From Synchiropus splendidus (lineage: Eukaryota; Chordata; Actinopteri; Syngnathiformes; Callionymidae), in assembly GCF_027744825.2 (NCBI RefSeq), contig NC_071347.1, positions 22,424,001-22,488,000 on the forward strand: 64,000 nt of DNA. The letters are read 5' to 3'. Shown one piece after another: positions 1 to 14,295 of this stretch (position 1 is the stretch's first letter; each line of letters opens with the position of its first letter). The notes beneath the pieces are model-generated. The model searched no databases and was not told the DNA's origin. It was given only the letters and a program-made list of their open reading frames with translations. A program made the position numbers and the translations under genes.

Positions 1-154
1 ACTCACTGACCGCAGCAGCTGCAGCGTTGCACCAAGAGACTTGTTCACCGGGGACACTGGAGGCTCCGATCTGAGGAGATGTTTCATCCGAGTTTCCTCA
101 CGGCAGCAGGTCGGCCTTGAAGACGAATGATAAACACATTTGTCTTTCGATCCT

Positions 155-300
155 TGTGAGGACCTCTCATGGCCTAACCCTTTCCCCAGCCTCTCCCCCT
201 GAACACATGGCTCACCTGAACCAAACTGGACCCAGCTACTTTGAAGTTTTCAGGCCTATCCTCGTGGGGTCCGGCAAGGTGCACACACACCTGCAAAGAC
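155..300 (+). repeat. Dispersed teleost repeat with CCTTTCCCCAGCC core
   Basis: The core GAGGACCTCTC ... CCTTTCCCCAGCCTC ... GTGGGGTCCGGC recurs inverted at 23745-24000 and, in part, at 50758-50890 and 51495-51600. It looks like a short non-coding interspersed element. I cannot name its family. Confidence 0.55.
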
Positions 301-563
301 CGTCAGTACCTTTAGCTCTGCGCGCGGGAGGGAGCAGGACTGAAGGTTCGAGAAGGAAGTTGTGTAACAGACTGGATTGGATGTGATGCAGGAAAAGTGA
401 GACGAGGCTTTGAAGTGAAAACGGGATCTTATTTTTAGGTGTGTGTTTACAGTCCCAATTTAACAGAGCTTACACGTGCTAACTGCTAGCGCTCATCCCG
501 CGGTGACCCCGACGCTGACACCCGTTAGCTGGCTTCGGTTTGTAGCACTCGAGTGGTCACTCA

Positions 564-889
564 CCACACACACATGCACGCACACACACACACATGCACA
601 CACACACACGCACACACCAGCACACACACACACATGCACGCACACACCCACACATGCACGCACACACACACACACCCACACACACGCACACACACACACA
701 CCCACACACGCACACACACACACCCACACATGCACGCACACACACCCACACACACGCACACACGCACGCACACACCCACACATGCACGCACACACACACA
801 CACACCCACACACACGCACACACACGCACACACCCACACACACGCACACACACACACACACCCACACACGCACACACACACACGCACAG
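564..889. repeat. CA-rich microsatellite with CACG/CACCC variants
   Basis: About 326 bp of (CA)n interrupted by regular CG and CC substitutions. It produces long His/Thr or Cys/Val open frames in all six readings, none of which is a gene. It lies in an agbl1 intron and ends about 49 bp before the 38-nt exon. Confidence 0.97.
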
Positions 890-938
890 TTTAGTGTGTA
901 GAACTGGTTTGTTTTTAATTCTTCTTGTTTACTTTCAG

Positions 939-976
939 GATTTCCATCAATGCCTTCGCAGCTCTTCTGAGCACAA
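939..976 (+). CDS. agbl1: agbl1 exon 1 of window (38 nt)
   Basis: Acceptor TTTCAG ends at 938; donor GTAAGT starts at 977. The exon reads [12 protein letters not shown] with one base on each side, and joined to the next exon gives ...LLSTKANVEAAV. This aligns with the human CCP1 stretch LAALLKSKTNARRAV, the last armadillo-like repeats of the N-terminal region. The exon is unusually small. A 326-bp CA-rich tract ends about 49 bp before it. Confidence 0.75.
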
Positions 977-3900
977 GTAAGTGATTCATCATCATCATCA
1001 TCACCATCATTGTCACAAAGTGGGATTAAAAAAACCAAAGACAATTGACTTGTTGAACAACAGAGAGGACAATTCAGGCTAAATACAACAATGAATACTT
1101 TCAATTTCTATTTGAAGTTTCATGCACAGTATGTGTGTGTGTAGTCATTTAAAACCTTGATATACTCTCTCTCTCTAAATGTGTTTCTTCTTTTATTTTT
1201 GTCTTTTTCTAAGACAAAAACTCTTTTTCCTTATTGTTTTATCCATTTACTAAATCCTCACCTGCAGCTATTATTTTCTCACCATTTTGCAACACATTTG
1301 CAATGTTTTTGTTTATTTATTTACTTTCTAAGCGGTTCCCTCAATACTTCAATCAAGTTGAAAATGAAAAATGATTCATTCAACGCTCCTTGCTGCATTC
1401 TACCATGATGTGCAGCGGGTGGCGCTGCTGCTCTTCGCTTTCATGTCTTCATCGTGTGCAGGTCGAGGACCTGTTGGTCACGCGCGCGCACACACGATGG
1501 GAGTCATTCCAAATTCCTCTTGTCACTTCAGGAGTGCCGGACAGTCCCTGTCCACCTCTCCCTCGCTCCTGAGGTCGGGTCGCGGGGGCAGCATCCGAAG
1601 TAAAGAGGCCCAGAACCCCCCTCCAGGTCCCGCTTGATAACACCGGGAGGAAACCAGTCGGTTGCTCCCCCTCTTTCCCTCGCAAGGACCGAACCGCGCT
1701 GGCCATAATGTTTCGGCCCCGTCGCTCCCGGTCACATGGCAGCAGGAGGCCGCGCGCTTGTCCATGATTTATGCAATATTGTGCCGCCAAAGAGCCAATT
1801 TGCGGCGGACATCAAGGGGACCGTGTTGCTGATAAACTGGAACATGGACTGGCGTCTGCTGCCGCCGCGCCGCTTTGATCTATAATGCAGTGTTTGGAGG
1901 CGGCATAAAGGCGCCAATTACTCCAGAATCAAGCCGCATTTGTCCGCGCCGCTCTCCCGACGACTCATGTGCGGGACGCCTCTCACGCGCGAGACGGACC
2001 AACACGTGCGCAGTCGCGGAGGCTCCGGAATCAATCGTGACGTCAGCGCTCCGACGAGTTCACCGCTTCAAATCTCAGCGTGTTTTCCTCCGTCACGAGA
2101 CGCTGACGTTGGTGTGTCACGTGACTGGGTGTGATTTTTTTTAAAAATGATGTTCATTTTTTATTCCAGTTTTTCACCCTGTGTGATGACAAACAGTATT
2201 TTGTGTTGAACTGAAGCTCAACTTCATCTTTTTATTTTCATAATTTATTTAGGGAAAAACGTGTATTTCTCTTCTTCCTCTTCAATAGACATTTATCTCA
2301 ATACAATTGCAGTGCATTAGCTGCCATTTTTTATTTCTTCTACACGTTTGATTTTTTTGACTATTCATTTTAAAAGGCAACTTGAGGTCGTCAATGACAA
2401 ACCACCATATTTTTAAAGGTGCTTTTTTCACTAAAACTGCAGTGGAACCTGGGTTCTCGACCACAATCCGTTCCAGACGGCCGTTCGAGAAGCGAGTTGT
2501 TTGAAATCTGAATGGATTTTTCCCATTACAATGAATGGAAAAAGAACTAATTCGCTCCAAGCCTTAAAACAGTCTTTTGTAGGAGTGAATGTGGAGTGTC
2601 TGCTGCAGGTGGCTGTTCCTCTATGTGTGTGGCCGCTGCATGTGGGAGGGGTTGCCGAGTGAGTGAGGTCTCCCCAGAAGGGAAGAGGTGCCCGGTGCGT
2701 GTCCAGCTCTGAATGTGCGCTTCTGTGCAGTTTGGCTGTGACAAAGTCATAAACCAAGTCACGCTCTGTCCCAGACTGGCCTCATCCCTGTCCCAGCTCC
2801 AGCCCACAACAGGACATCAAACCCTGGAGTGAGCGCTCCAGCACCTCCCCTGTGACACTCTACCACGCTCCAGTGTGGAGACAGGAAAGGTTTTACACCT
2901 CAATATGAAGAAGAAACAGTCAGTAAATGGAGCTAACGGGACACGTCTGCATACAGAGGCTGCATTATACACAATAACAAAGCACCTCGTGGGTCGGCTG
3001 ATTGGTCCGCGCACGCTGTTTTTTCCAGCTTTTTTTCGGGGCGTTCCAGTTCTGAATTTTCGTTCGAAATCCGAAGCAAAAAAATCTCGAAATTTTTGTT
3101 CGAACTCCGGGACGTTCGAAAACCGAGTCACCACTGTATGAAGTTTCTGTCTAGGTGACACTTTTTATGTGTGATCTGTTTCTTTTTTTTTAGACGTTGG
3201 ACACCTATCTTTTAAAATTGTCTTGTTTATTAAAACCCTTTTGTTTTTAAAAAACTTTCTTTCAAGTGTTTGATTTTTCTAAATCATCAGAGAGACTCTC
3301 AGAGTGTTCTGGTGCGAGGGACGTCTGGACCTCTTCACTGTAAACGCTGCCCCCGTGATGCTCCCGCTCCCTCTGACCTCTGAGTCTGACTCCACCATCC
3401 CCCCGACTGCGTCTGACAGGACCTCCATCTTTGTCTGTCTCTCCAGAAGCGAATGTGGAGGCAGCGGTGTCAGGCGGATACATCTCCGGCCTGCTGCGGC
3501 TCCACCAGGAGTGGCACCTCCGGGACGCCGAACCTGCCGACGTGGAGATGTGCCACGCTCTGCTGCGCTGCCTCCACCAGCTGGCCTACAGCACTGCAGG
3601 GCAACTGGCTCTGGTGTCGCAGGGCGGCCTGCGGCTCCTCTACGACACCACGCAGGTACCTCACTCACACGCAGCCACCAGCAGGTGGCAGTGCAGATAC
3701 ACATCTCACACAGAGAGAATCTGAAGCGTTCCTTCGCCAGAGTAGATTTTTACTTGTGTAGTTGTTTTATTTTATTATTTTACTGAATATGTCGTAGTAT
3801 TTTTCATTGTAATTTATACATTGTTTTTTTTCAGTCTACATTGTTTTTCTCCCGAAAATGTGGACTAAAGTATCAGTTTTTGTTATTTTATTAGTTTATT

Positions 3901-5150
3901 TTTAAATTAATTTAAACTTTTTTTTATTTCTTGTATTTTATGTTTAATTGGTTTCATTTCAGGTCATACACAAGGTTCCCCTGTAAACAATTTTTTTTTA
4001 AAAATGTAATTTTATCTAGTTATTTTGTTTTTTTTTTTAATTATGAAAATTATTATTATTATTTGAAGCATGGGTTTTTGAGACACTTTTTCTTCATTTG
4101 ATTTTTTTTTTAAGTTTCTTAATGGACGAATAACTGTCAGCGAATTATTATTTATTTATTCTATTTTTTTCAGTCATTTATTTTTCTTGTTGTCAGTTTT
4201 ATTTTGTTTGAATTTAACTCAGATTTCTTGAGACGCTGAAGTCTTTGTTATAATGGTGTATTTTTTATTGTCTTCAGTTGACTCCCTGGTAGCTATTGAA
4301 TCTACACCTATGGATGGCAAAGGTTTTAAAACGTAGATGTTTATGGGAGAGAAAGGTTCGCATCTCTCCGCTGCTCTAAACTTGTGGATGTCAAGGATAC
4401 ATGAGTGGCTAGCAGTTAGCATGCTAGCAGCAGGTGAGGAGCTCGACAAACAAAATGGCGCCACAGACTGGACGCTAGCTAGACGCTACAATGTTAGCTC
4501 AACAAGTGGTGACATGGACTCTTGAGTTCAGTGACCTGGTCGTGTTCCCGTCCTGTTGCCGTTGCTGCTCTCCACCGATGAGTCGCGTGTTCGCAGATGT
4601 GTTTGTCCACCAAAGCCCTGGAGACCCTGGTGGGGCCGTCCGTCCAGCTGATGCGCAAGTGTCTCCCCAAGACCCGTCTCCCCCTGACGTCAGATCGCTC
4701 GGCCTACACCTTCCCCCTCCCCGGGCGGCCGACGGCCCCCGAGCCAGGTCAGTAGTGCCTTTGAGCCAGAGCTGTCTGAACCACGCAGCCCACCTGAAGC
4801 TGGAGTGCTGTGTTTGTAGACGAGTGCAGCGAAGACAGCGGGGACGATGATGAAGATCAAGAGGGAGAAGAAAGCAAAGACTATGTGAGTGCCCTCACAC
4901 ACGGGTGAGAGGAAGAGACTGTGGACCACTAGGAGGCGCTACTGAGCTATGGGGAAACCAGTAGTGTATTATTCATGTACTAGATATTATGGTTTTCTTT
5001 GAAAAATATCAGTGAGCAAAAAAAAACATGTTAAAAAAGATAATTACGTACATTTTTAATTGTATAAAGATAAATCAAGTTTATAATTTTTGGGAAAAAA
5101 AAATAATTTGAGTGACATTATATCGAATCAAGACACATAACAAAAGGAAG

Positions 5151-5185
<35 letters not shown>

Positions 5186-8100
5186 TATATTATTATATGA
5201 ATCATTTTAGTTTTTTTGTTTTTTTAGTTTTTCATGTAAGTTTGATATAAGTTCACAGAAAATAGGAAATATGTAATTTATTACAGATCTAAACAGAAAG
5301 AATGTCTCAAATTATATAAGAAAAGTTTTTCAGGAAATAATGAAGCAAATATTTGTGTTTTTAAAAGCAGAATAAACAAGCGTTTCATCGTTTAAACATG
5401 AAAACAGGAAAACCACTGAGCTAAGAGAAGCAGCGACCAAAGTTCTAGTCATGAAACCAGTCCAAAAGCTGGCTCCTCTGACGTGTCCTGGCTCTCCATC
5501 CTGGCTCCCGAGGCTCCTGGTGTGTCTGGATGCTCCAGGCCCAGGTCCTCAGGACCCAGGTGCATCAGCGCCTTGGTGCCAGGCGTCAGGTGGTGGTGGT
5601 CTTGCCTCCTCTGGCTGAATCGATCCTGGGTTTTCGGGCGTTTGGTCTGGGTCTTTCCTGGCTCCATCTTCCAGTGGCCCTGTCGTCTGGGTGTCCACCC
5701 AGCACTGCGCCCCCTACAGGAGCTAATGAACTCGACCAGAGGGATGAAACATGCAGCCCAGCTCCAGTCCCAGAGAAACAAAGGAGGCGATTCTGCTGCC
5801 GCGTCACGGCTGCCTCCGATAAACTGGCTCGGAAGGATGTGATTAAAATCCTCATATGAATCTCCACATGAGACTCTCCTCTCAGCAGGTGAGTGGTGGT
5901 GTGAAGCCTCCAGCTGTCAGAGCAGCCAGCCAACCAGGACGCTCCATTCCACGCACCAACAGTGGAGCCGCTTTCATACTTCCACCTGCCTGTGTTTATA
6001 TCATTTGCAGAGTGGCGTTATTAGTTACAGACTGGAATAAATATGGAGGAGTGGCTGAGAACATCAGGCTCAAGGTCAGAACATGGAGGAGCTTTCACAG
6101 TTAGAAGGATGAAAACAGGTGACAAAACTTCAAATAAGACATGAATCCAGAGTAAAAAAGTATGATAGATAAATGAAAAATGATGCACAAACATAAAAAA
6201 ACTGATGAAAGTAGAAATGTATTAAAAGATGAATAAATATGAAGATTATTGAATTAAACCACACTCAAATAAAATATGTAAAGAAAAATGACTAAATATG
6301 TCTAATAACCATTTTACAATAAAAAATAAATGATAAAAAAAAGCATTTATAATGGACCAAACTGTCCAAATTCATTTTTCTTTTTTTTTTTCCTTTGTAC
6401 AAAACAATGATAAACAGTAATAAATGGCATGTCGATGTGTGAGTTGAGTTTCATCACCACTGATGGGCTTCTCTGAGCAGGACGACGACCTGGAGACTGA
6501 CTTGAACAAACTTCGCCGTCGGCCAGAACCAGACCGGCCCAAGGACCAGCTGCCCCAGTACCTGCGTTTCTGTCCCGAACTGTCGCACGACTTCCAGGTA
6601 CGAAATCGTAAACGCAGTCGTCCTCCTGGAGCTTGACGTGACGGCAGCGTGCTGGTCTCTCTTTGCTCCCGTCACTGCACTGTTGGATGCCCGGGGGCCG
6701 ATGGAGGGAGGAAGGATGACCAGAGGAGCTGGACTCAGTGGTCTGTCAGAGGGACATGCTTCCCTTCCTCTGCTCCGGGCGGGGTGAGAGGATGCTGGGG
6801 CACCTGTTTGGCACCCAAACTTTCAGGTTCAGGGGTCGACACAAGGGACGCAAAACTAGTCCTGCAGCCCTTGGTTCAGTGGACTCAGTCCTGAACCTTC
6901 TTTCATCGGTCCTGCTGGGTTCTTGGGCTTTTCTTTGAGGGCCTCCCAGGAACCCCATCAGAAGCAGGGCGCGACGTCACCGACACTGACTGAGAAACCC
7001 AAACATGGCCACTCATCTCCACTGGTGGCGTGCCTGAGCACCAGGCGCCTCCCGCGGAGCGGCGCTTTCCCAGTGCAGGGCCAGCGCTCGTGTCGCCGAC
7101 AGGCCGCGTCACACCTTTCCCCGACTCCTCTCTTTAATTATACATGTCGGTAATTATCAGCTTCTAATAAAAGAAGCTCCGGCGTGACAGGAGTGGGACG
7201 TGACGCGCGGCTGCTGAGGAGGAGACAGAAATAGATCCTGTCAGAGACAGATGGAGATGATGAACGAGAGTCTGCGCCCGGGATAATGTTTCATGTCGGA
7301 CGGAGCGTCGTGACTCCTGATGAATGTCTGACCAATAACCAGGAGCAGCACCGTGAGGAGATACGGGGCTTGTTTCTTCACTTCCTTCCTGCTTCAGACC
7401 TGGGGAGGAGAGGCTGGACGCTGGCAGTGGATCTTCTGATCTGAGACAGCGCTCCTCAGACTTCCTGTCCCTGGCTCCAGACCAGGAACCACGGGCGCGG
7501 CTCGGGTGGAGTCAGGGAGGGCAGATGTTTGAGGGGAGGAGCGACGGAGATGAAGCAGAGGAGGACGGCAGTGAGGGAGGAGGAGGTCGTGGTGAAGGTG
7601 GAGGCTTTCAAATTGTTCATCTGTCATCTGAGTTGCTGGTGGCATGTGACTGACGTGAAGGAAGACCAAACCTTTTCCTCTGAGAGAAGCTCCCGAAGAG
7701 ACTGTCGCCCGCCTGTTCTCTGAACAAACTAAAGTTAAACTGTTTTTAATCACGAGCAAGAAAGGAAAGCGCAGATGTTCCTCTGAACCGAATGAAATCC
7801 AGCAGCCCATCAATGTTTCTTTGACTTTCAGAAGTGCAGTCCTCCGAGGAGAAACAGAAAATGACTTTGGTGAACTGAGTTGTGTGTTTTGGAAAGAGAC
7901 TCTTGAAGAACTAATACATAAACAAGTGATTTATTATTATGATCACTCGAAATGAAAGGTCAAAAATAAAAGCACCTTTAAATACAAAAATACTTTCATT
8001 ACAAACTTTGTGAGAAATTGCTTCCTAGTTTTGCTTAACTTCTATATATTGAACTACTGTTTTTGACATATTTTGTTGTGTAATTTTCAAACATTAAAAA

Positions 8101-11100
8101 GAAATCATATTAAAAAGCACTATATAGAAATATAGTGCTTTTTAATCTGATGTGTCGGATTCATTTTCCTTCATGTTGTGCAGATTTTTCACCTCCTGTG
8201 TCAGTGAGCTCCACATCTTCCCTCTCACTATTGCAGTGTACGTGTGTCTCAGTGTGGTTCTAGCGTCCATCTCTGCTCCGACAGTCTTTGGAGATGCAGT
8301 CCTGCTGGGGCTCTAAACATGACGCTGTTTGTTTCTGGACTAGCTCAGGTCACTTCAGTGCTCCTGCTTGAGTAAACACTCGGTCGCTCTGTCCTCCTTC
8401 TGCAGCAGACGCAGTGGTCTTTTCTTCCTATGATCATTTGTTGAAGTAAAACAATTGTTTGCTGTTAAGGGAAAAACATACAACTTGCTCTGACCAACGT
8501 TTTAAATCCTGTCGATTGTTTCTTTTCTTCTTTCCCGATGCTGCTGTTTCAGGGGCTGGACTTGAGTTCAGGTCCAGATGAGAGTTCCACAGCTTCATCT
8601 TCCTCCGATGAAGAGCAGGTCAACGGTTTCTCTCCTCCCGTCTCCAGAAAAGATCGACGACGGAGTTCTGGACTGACCCGGTCCACTTCTGAGTCCGAGC
8701 CCGAAACGTCCGCTGGAGGTGAGCGCATGAACTGAAGAAGCTCGGATGTTTGAACGTGAGATTTGCTCCGTCGTCCACCATCCAGTTCCAGTCGACAGCC
8801 ACTTGCCGGGTCCTGACTTCAACAACCTCCTCAGCAGCAGCCCGGTGCTGGAGCGGCTCGCCGGAGAGACAAGGTCGGTCCAGAAACACACATGGCTACG
8901 ACACACTGGACGCTTCCACCGGACCTCAAGCCGCTTCTCCTCTCAGGGACAGCGCAGTGGACGAGCAGAACCAGGAGGAGGCAGAGGAATCGCAGCGTCA
9001 CTCCGTCATCGACAGGCTGCTGGACAGACGTGGGGCTGGTGTTTCCCACCACGACCCCAAGACCTACCGCACCGTCGCCAGAAAGACCAAGTCCATTCCA
9101 GGGTTCGACATCCTGGCCTTCCCTGATTTCTGGGGTCACGTCCCTCCGCCGGGACACGAGCCCATGGCCCCTCGCAGAGCCAACGTTCAGAGGTAGGATG
9201 CACGCGGCTCCTCCGTGTCTGCGTCTGTAAATGTCAATGGAAGGGAAGGAAAGGCCGCATCTATCAGCGCGTCGCTCCTCTGAGCTCCGTCGCGGTAAAC
9301 AGAGTTGGAACGCTCCAACGAGGCTCACAGAGTGTCCTTGAGCAGAAGACATAACTCACTTTGGTCCTGGCAGAACCCCAGGAGAGGCAGATGGAACACC
9401 AGTAGCAGGCGCCGCCGCATGTCAGACGTGAGACTCGGGCTCTTTTCAGTTTGACCTCCAGTGTTTCTGACGGCAGCGATCGACGGTTCAACTCTCAAGA
9501 GTAAGCGGTGACGGGAGGAAAGAAACGTGCAGAAACTTCACTTGTTTATCTAAAATGAAGTGCTGACACAAGTCGAAGGTCGAGGTGGAGCAGCTGAGCT
9601 CGATGGGGACGTGAAAGAGGCCTAATAAGGAGGAAAGAAAATCCTGGAATGGATCATGGATCCTTTGAAATCTGACTTTTCCCAGTCAAATAATTCAGCT
9701 CAAGAAAGTCGGTTATCTTCTTTAGGGATGTCACGTGACATGTCGCGGCGTTGGCTACCTTCAATTGAGGCGACAAGTTGAGACTTTTTGGTACCTAGAA
9801 CAGGGGGACCGGGCCTCGGAACACCAGGGGTTTGGGTTTCAGCTGATGCTCTTGACATATTTTGGAGGTAGTGGAACGGAAACCCGCGGTAAATGGGACT
9901 GACCTGCAGAATTTTGGGTCTCTCTCTGTTCAGAACCGCACACGCTCAAGGTACCACCATAATTCACAACTGTAGCTACGGACAGAAAAGAGTGGAACAA
10001 CAAACCTCGAGGCTGCGTAAATCGTTGCGGTCGTCCACTCCAGGGCACTTTATCGACCGGGGTCGGCGGAGCTTCTGCACCCGACTGGCCAACACATCGC
10101 CCATTTTTTGCTCCATAAGATGACGGTAGCTCCTCGGCTACATGGGCACCTCGCTGGATTTAGCCAATGCAGATCCGTGTTCCAACCTCAGCTCAGCTCA
10201 CTCCCGCTCGACATCTGCCCAACATCAGGGATCAACCCCGCAACCCCAATCCATCACTCTCTCCCTCACATCTCACGATCTCCCGCCAGTCGCCTTTCTT
10301 CTGTCACTCCTCCGCAGGAGTCTTTAGTGCCTCGCCGCCGCTGACAGCCATGATGGGGTAATTTAAAGACGACAGTCCGTCTCTTTTATTCTCCTCTCTC
10401 ACCGTTCCGCGACTCCAACCTCCTGGACGCGGCGGTGCGGATAGGTGACAAGGCTTGTTGATATCTGGTGGAAGAGGAGTTACTCTGAGTAAACCCGACG
10501 GCTGTGGAAGATAGTTCAGTGGATACTTGAACCCTGGGATTCTGGGAAGAAGCCGGACGTCGACGGCGCTTCTTCTTTGTGAGGCTTCGTTCCTCCTTTG
10601 TTTCTCGAACAATTTTGTGACGTCCGAGTGGGGAACCCGAGACACTTCCAGGCTCGAGATCTCATCCTTACACCCGGTCCTGGGTCAACCTGTCAGTCTC
10701 CTCCAAAGGGAGGCGTCCTCATGAGGTGCCTGACCCTCCTGAACTGGAGAAGCAGCAGCTCTACTCTGAGTCTCTCCTGAGTGACAGAACTCCTTACCTG
10801 CCACCCGTTGGTGATGGTCTGGATGAATAGAGAGCTTTGCCTTTTGGCTCAGCTCTCTCGACTGACTGCAATACCGCCACTGCTGCACAGATTCATCGAC
10901 CAATCTCCAACTCGCTTACCTCCCCACTTGAGAACAAGACTCTAAGATACTTAAACTTCTCCTCTTGAGCAGGAACCATGGCCTCGGACTTAGAGGTGCT
11001 GATTCTCATCCAGGGTGAATCACACGCAGATGTAAACCGATCCAGCCAGAGTTGAAGGTGGCACCGTGATGAAGCCATGAGAACCAAATCATCATAAATC

Positions 11101-14100
11101 ATCTCATAAAACAATAACCAACTGAATCGCCTGTTTACAAAATGAATCAAAACAAGCTAAAGGTATAGCGACATTCTCCCTTGTTTTCGACGTTATTTAT
11201 GTCATAAAGATGCATTCTGAGATGATTTAGAATCTATTGATCTGGGCTGGTTTCACCACAGCTGGCAGCAGATGCCGCATGTCCAGTCCGTCACGTCACT
11301 TGTGTCGACGACCTGACGACACTGACTGGCGCGATGGTGGTCATCTTTCCAAACTTGATGCTTTGCCTTTGGTGGAGTTTTTATTACTGACTATTTTGGT
11401 GACCTATTTCAACCTTCAATCTTGTTCCAACACCCCATGTTGAAAGGAAAAAAAACAGAAACAAAGAACTAAAACTAGTAAAAACTGAACTGGAACTAAG
11501 CACTTTTTAAAAACTGAAACTCATTCAAACTGTCCAACCCTCTCTACAAACACATTAAGAGTGAATTTGAAAGAAAAAAATTCAGAACTAAACAAAAACC
11601 ATCACAGAGGCAGCAGAGCTAGCAGGAGATGTGGTGGACCTCTGGACTGCTGTCTTCAGAGAAGCGTGAGGAACTTCACCAAACTCAGAACCCAGGAGAC
11701 AGGACCAGCTAAGGCTCAGCCGAACATCTGATAAGGATCACGTCAGGATCGCTGAGACTCGACTCCCGCTCATATCTCTCAGACATCTTGCATGGATTGT
11801 AGAGTGGTGCGTTCATTTGTCGCTGATAAAACCAGGCCCACTGGGGAACACAAGGGAACTGACTCACGCAGCACCACAGTTTTCCCCTCCACATTTGAAT
11901 GTTTCTCCACTGAGGGATGTTTTCAAACAGGCTGACATTTAAAAATGTTAAAGATGCCATTTCCCCTCAAGACGTAATGGAATTACGGCCGCGCCTGTTG
12001 GCACTTATCTCAGACGGAACATTTATGAATCTTTGCTCGCTCAGCCGAAGGAACGATAATGTCCTTGTTTCTGGAGTTGATTGTTTGGGAGAATAAGATT
12101 AGTTCAAATGCAGGCGGACCTTAAAGGGTCCCAGCGAGGCCCAGAGTTTCGGGAAGTGTGTTGGAACAAGATGGTATCGGTTTAGTTGACTTGAAGCACC
12201 GCCTGCTTGTTGAATTGGAAGGGATGAGAACGGAGCGCTGGGATCTCGGAGGGGAAACTGAACCGATCACACTGTGTCAGGTAAAGTGTAAAGAAACAGG
12301 AAACTGCTTCGGCCACCTGCCGACACCACGGAACACTGGGGTAGAGAGGTTCAGAGTCAGTGGTGGAAGGGAGTTCACCTGAGTGGACTGTCTCTCTTAT
12401 CCAAGTGTGATCTCCTCAGACAGAAGGTGTTTGAAGACGTCCAGCGCTTCATGAACGCCGGCGACATCATCGACCAGGTGGTGTTTGACCTGGAAGACTG
12501 CAGGTGGGTCGCCGCTGTTCTGGCTACGGCCATGACCGTAACGCTCCCAACATCTCTCCAGTCCTCAGAGTCCGTCTGTGAGAGCAGATTCCTTGAAGTT
12601 CTTCTCCCAGTTTGAGTGCGGGAACCTGAGGAAGGCCGTCCAGGTCCGCAGGTAGGTTCAAGCATGCCGAGATACGAGATGGATGACAGCTGTGAGTGTC
12701 TCGCGTTGCTGCTGGGGTTGTGACTACAACTGAAGAACGGCGAGATGAAGTCCGAGACAGAACAGCTCCAAAACCGTAGATAAGTCTCCTCTTACTGACC
12801 CCATTGGGACCTGAAAATGTTCCACCTGGGTTCATTCAGCCTGTTTCGGAAGTGGAGGACCCCTTAGGTGGGTATCTAACCCGCGGTGAACCGAGCCTGA
12901 CGCTCCGTGAAAATGTCATGTGTTGGACTGGGGACCTGTCCAGGGTGTTCTCCTCCTGTCGCCCCAATTAGATGGGCTAGACTCCGGTCCGAGTGAGAGT
13001 CAATAGTCCCTAGAAAATGAATGACTGAAAGATCTTCTGCCTAACTGATGGTATAAACAGTGTCCGAAGTCCAGGGAGTCTGTGATGGAGGGGCATGAGA
13101 GATGTAGCGTGGAGGGTGACCTACAGAGGGCGCTGGTGTGCCTCTTGTGAATGAGTATTTGAGAAGAACCCCCCTGTGTGTCCGTGTGCCCCCCAGGTTC
13201 GAGTACGACCTGGTGCTGAACGCCGACGCCAACTGCTCGCAGCACGCCCAGTGGTTCTACTTCGAAGTGAGCAACATGCAGGCGGACGTCCCGTACCGCT
13301 TCAACGTCATCAACTGTGAGAAGAGCAACAGTCAGTTCAACTACGGTGAGACGTTTCAGCTCTCTGTCGCACAGGTGACGCCTGAACCACTGTCTTCTCA
13401 GTGAGGGATGGTCAGCTTGACCGATCAGAGGTTGTAGTCCCCGGCGGGAGGGGAGTTCCCCTTGCTCACCTGAGGTCGAGACTTCACTCTCCTCAGAATC
13501 CTCCTCCAGCTCTCAGGGAGGAGCCTCGGTCAGCACCCTCTCTCCGGCGTGTCCTGGATCTGCCCCTGGAACTGAAGAACTGACCTCTCATGATGTGGAG
13601 GGGCAGCGGTTTGAGTCACTCCTGGATGGCTGGGCTTCAGTTAGAAAGTAGAGGTCCAAACACATCCGTTTTGCCTCTACGATCTTGTTATTTCGGTCAC
13701 TACTCCGAGCTTGTTAGAGTGGAAACGGAGGCCTCCGCCTCTCCGTCTCATCGCAGTCACTTAGCAAAAATACCCTTGAAAGAACCTCCACGTTTTCAGA
13801 GCCCACTCGCTTCAGAGACCAAACTCTCGGCGAGAAAGACATTAGAAGTGAACGTCTAAGAAGTGACTCCACACTTTGCAGCTTTATTGCTTGAAACAAA
13901 CAACTCCCCTCTTCCCCCCTCACCTCTGCATCAGTAGGTCTTTGTTATTTATAAAGTCCTTTGGCTCTGACCCTTTACCACACGCTGGATAGATGGAGGA
14001 AACCTCTCACGGTTTCTTGCTGTTATTGCCTCCAATTCTGAAGACAGTGCTACAGGCTCGGCAGCGGCCGCCGCTCTAATAGACCATCCATTACAGCTAA

Positions 14101-14124
14101 ATACGCACACACACACACACACAC

Positions 14125-14179
<55 letters not shown>

Positions 14180-14240
14180 AAAGGGATGGCCAAACACACT
14201 CGCTTACTACTGGAGCAATTTAGCACACACACACACACAC

Positions 14241-14295
<55 letters not shown>

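Noticed and set aside
476..1104. Overlapping His/Thr- and Cys/Val-rich open frames
   Set aside because: They are six-frame readings of the CA-rich microsatellite.
1640..2110. CpG-rich block as an alternative agbl1 promoter or conserved element
   Set aside because: Composition alone is not evidence. No promoter motif set or open first exon could be supported.
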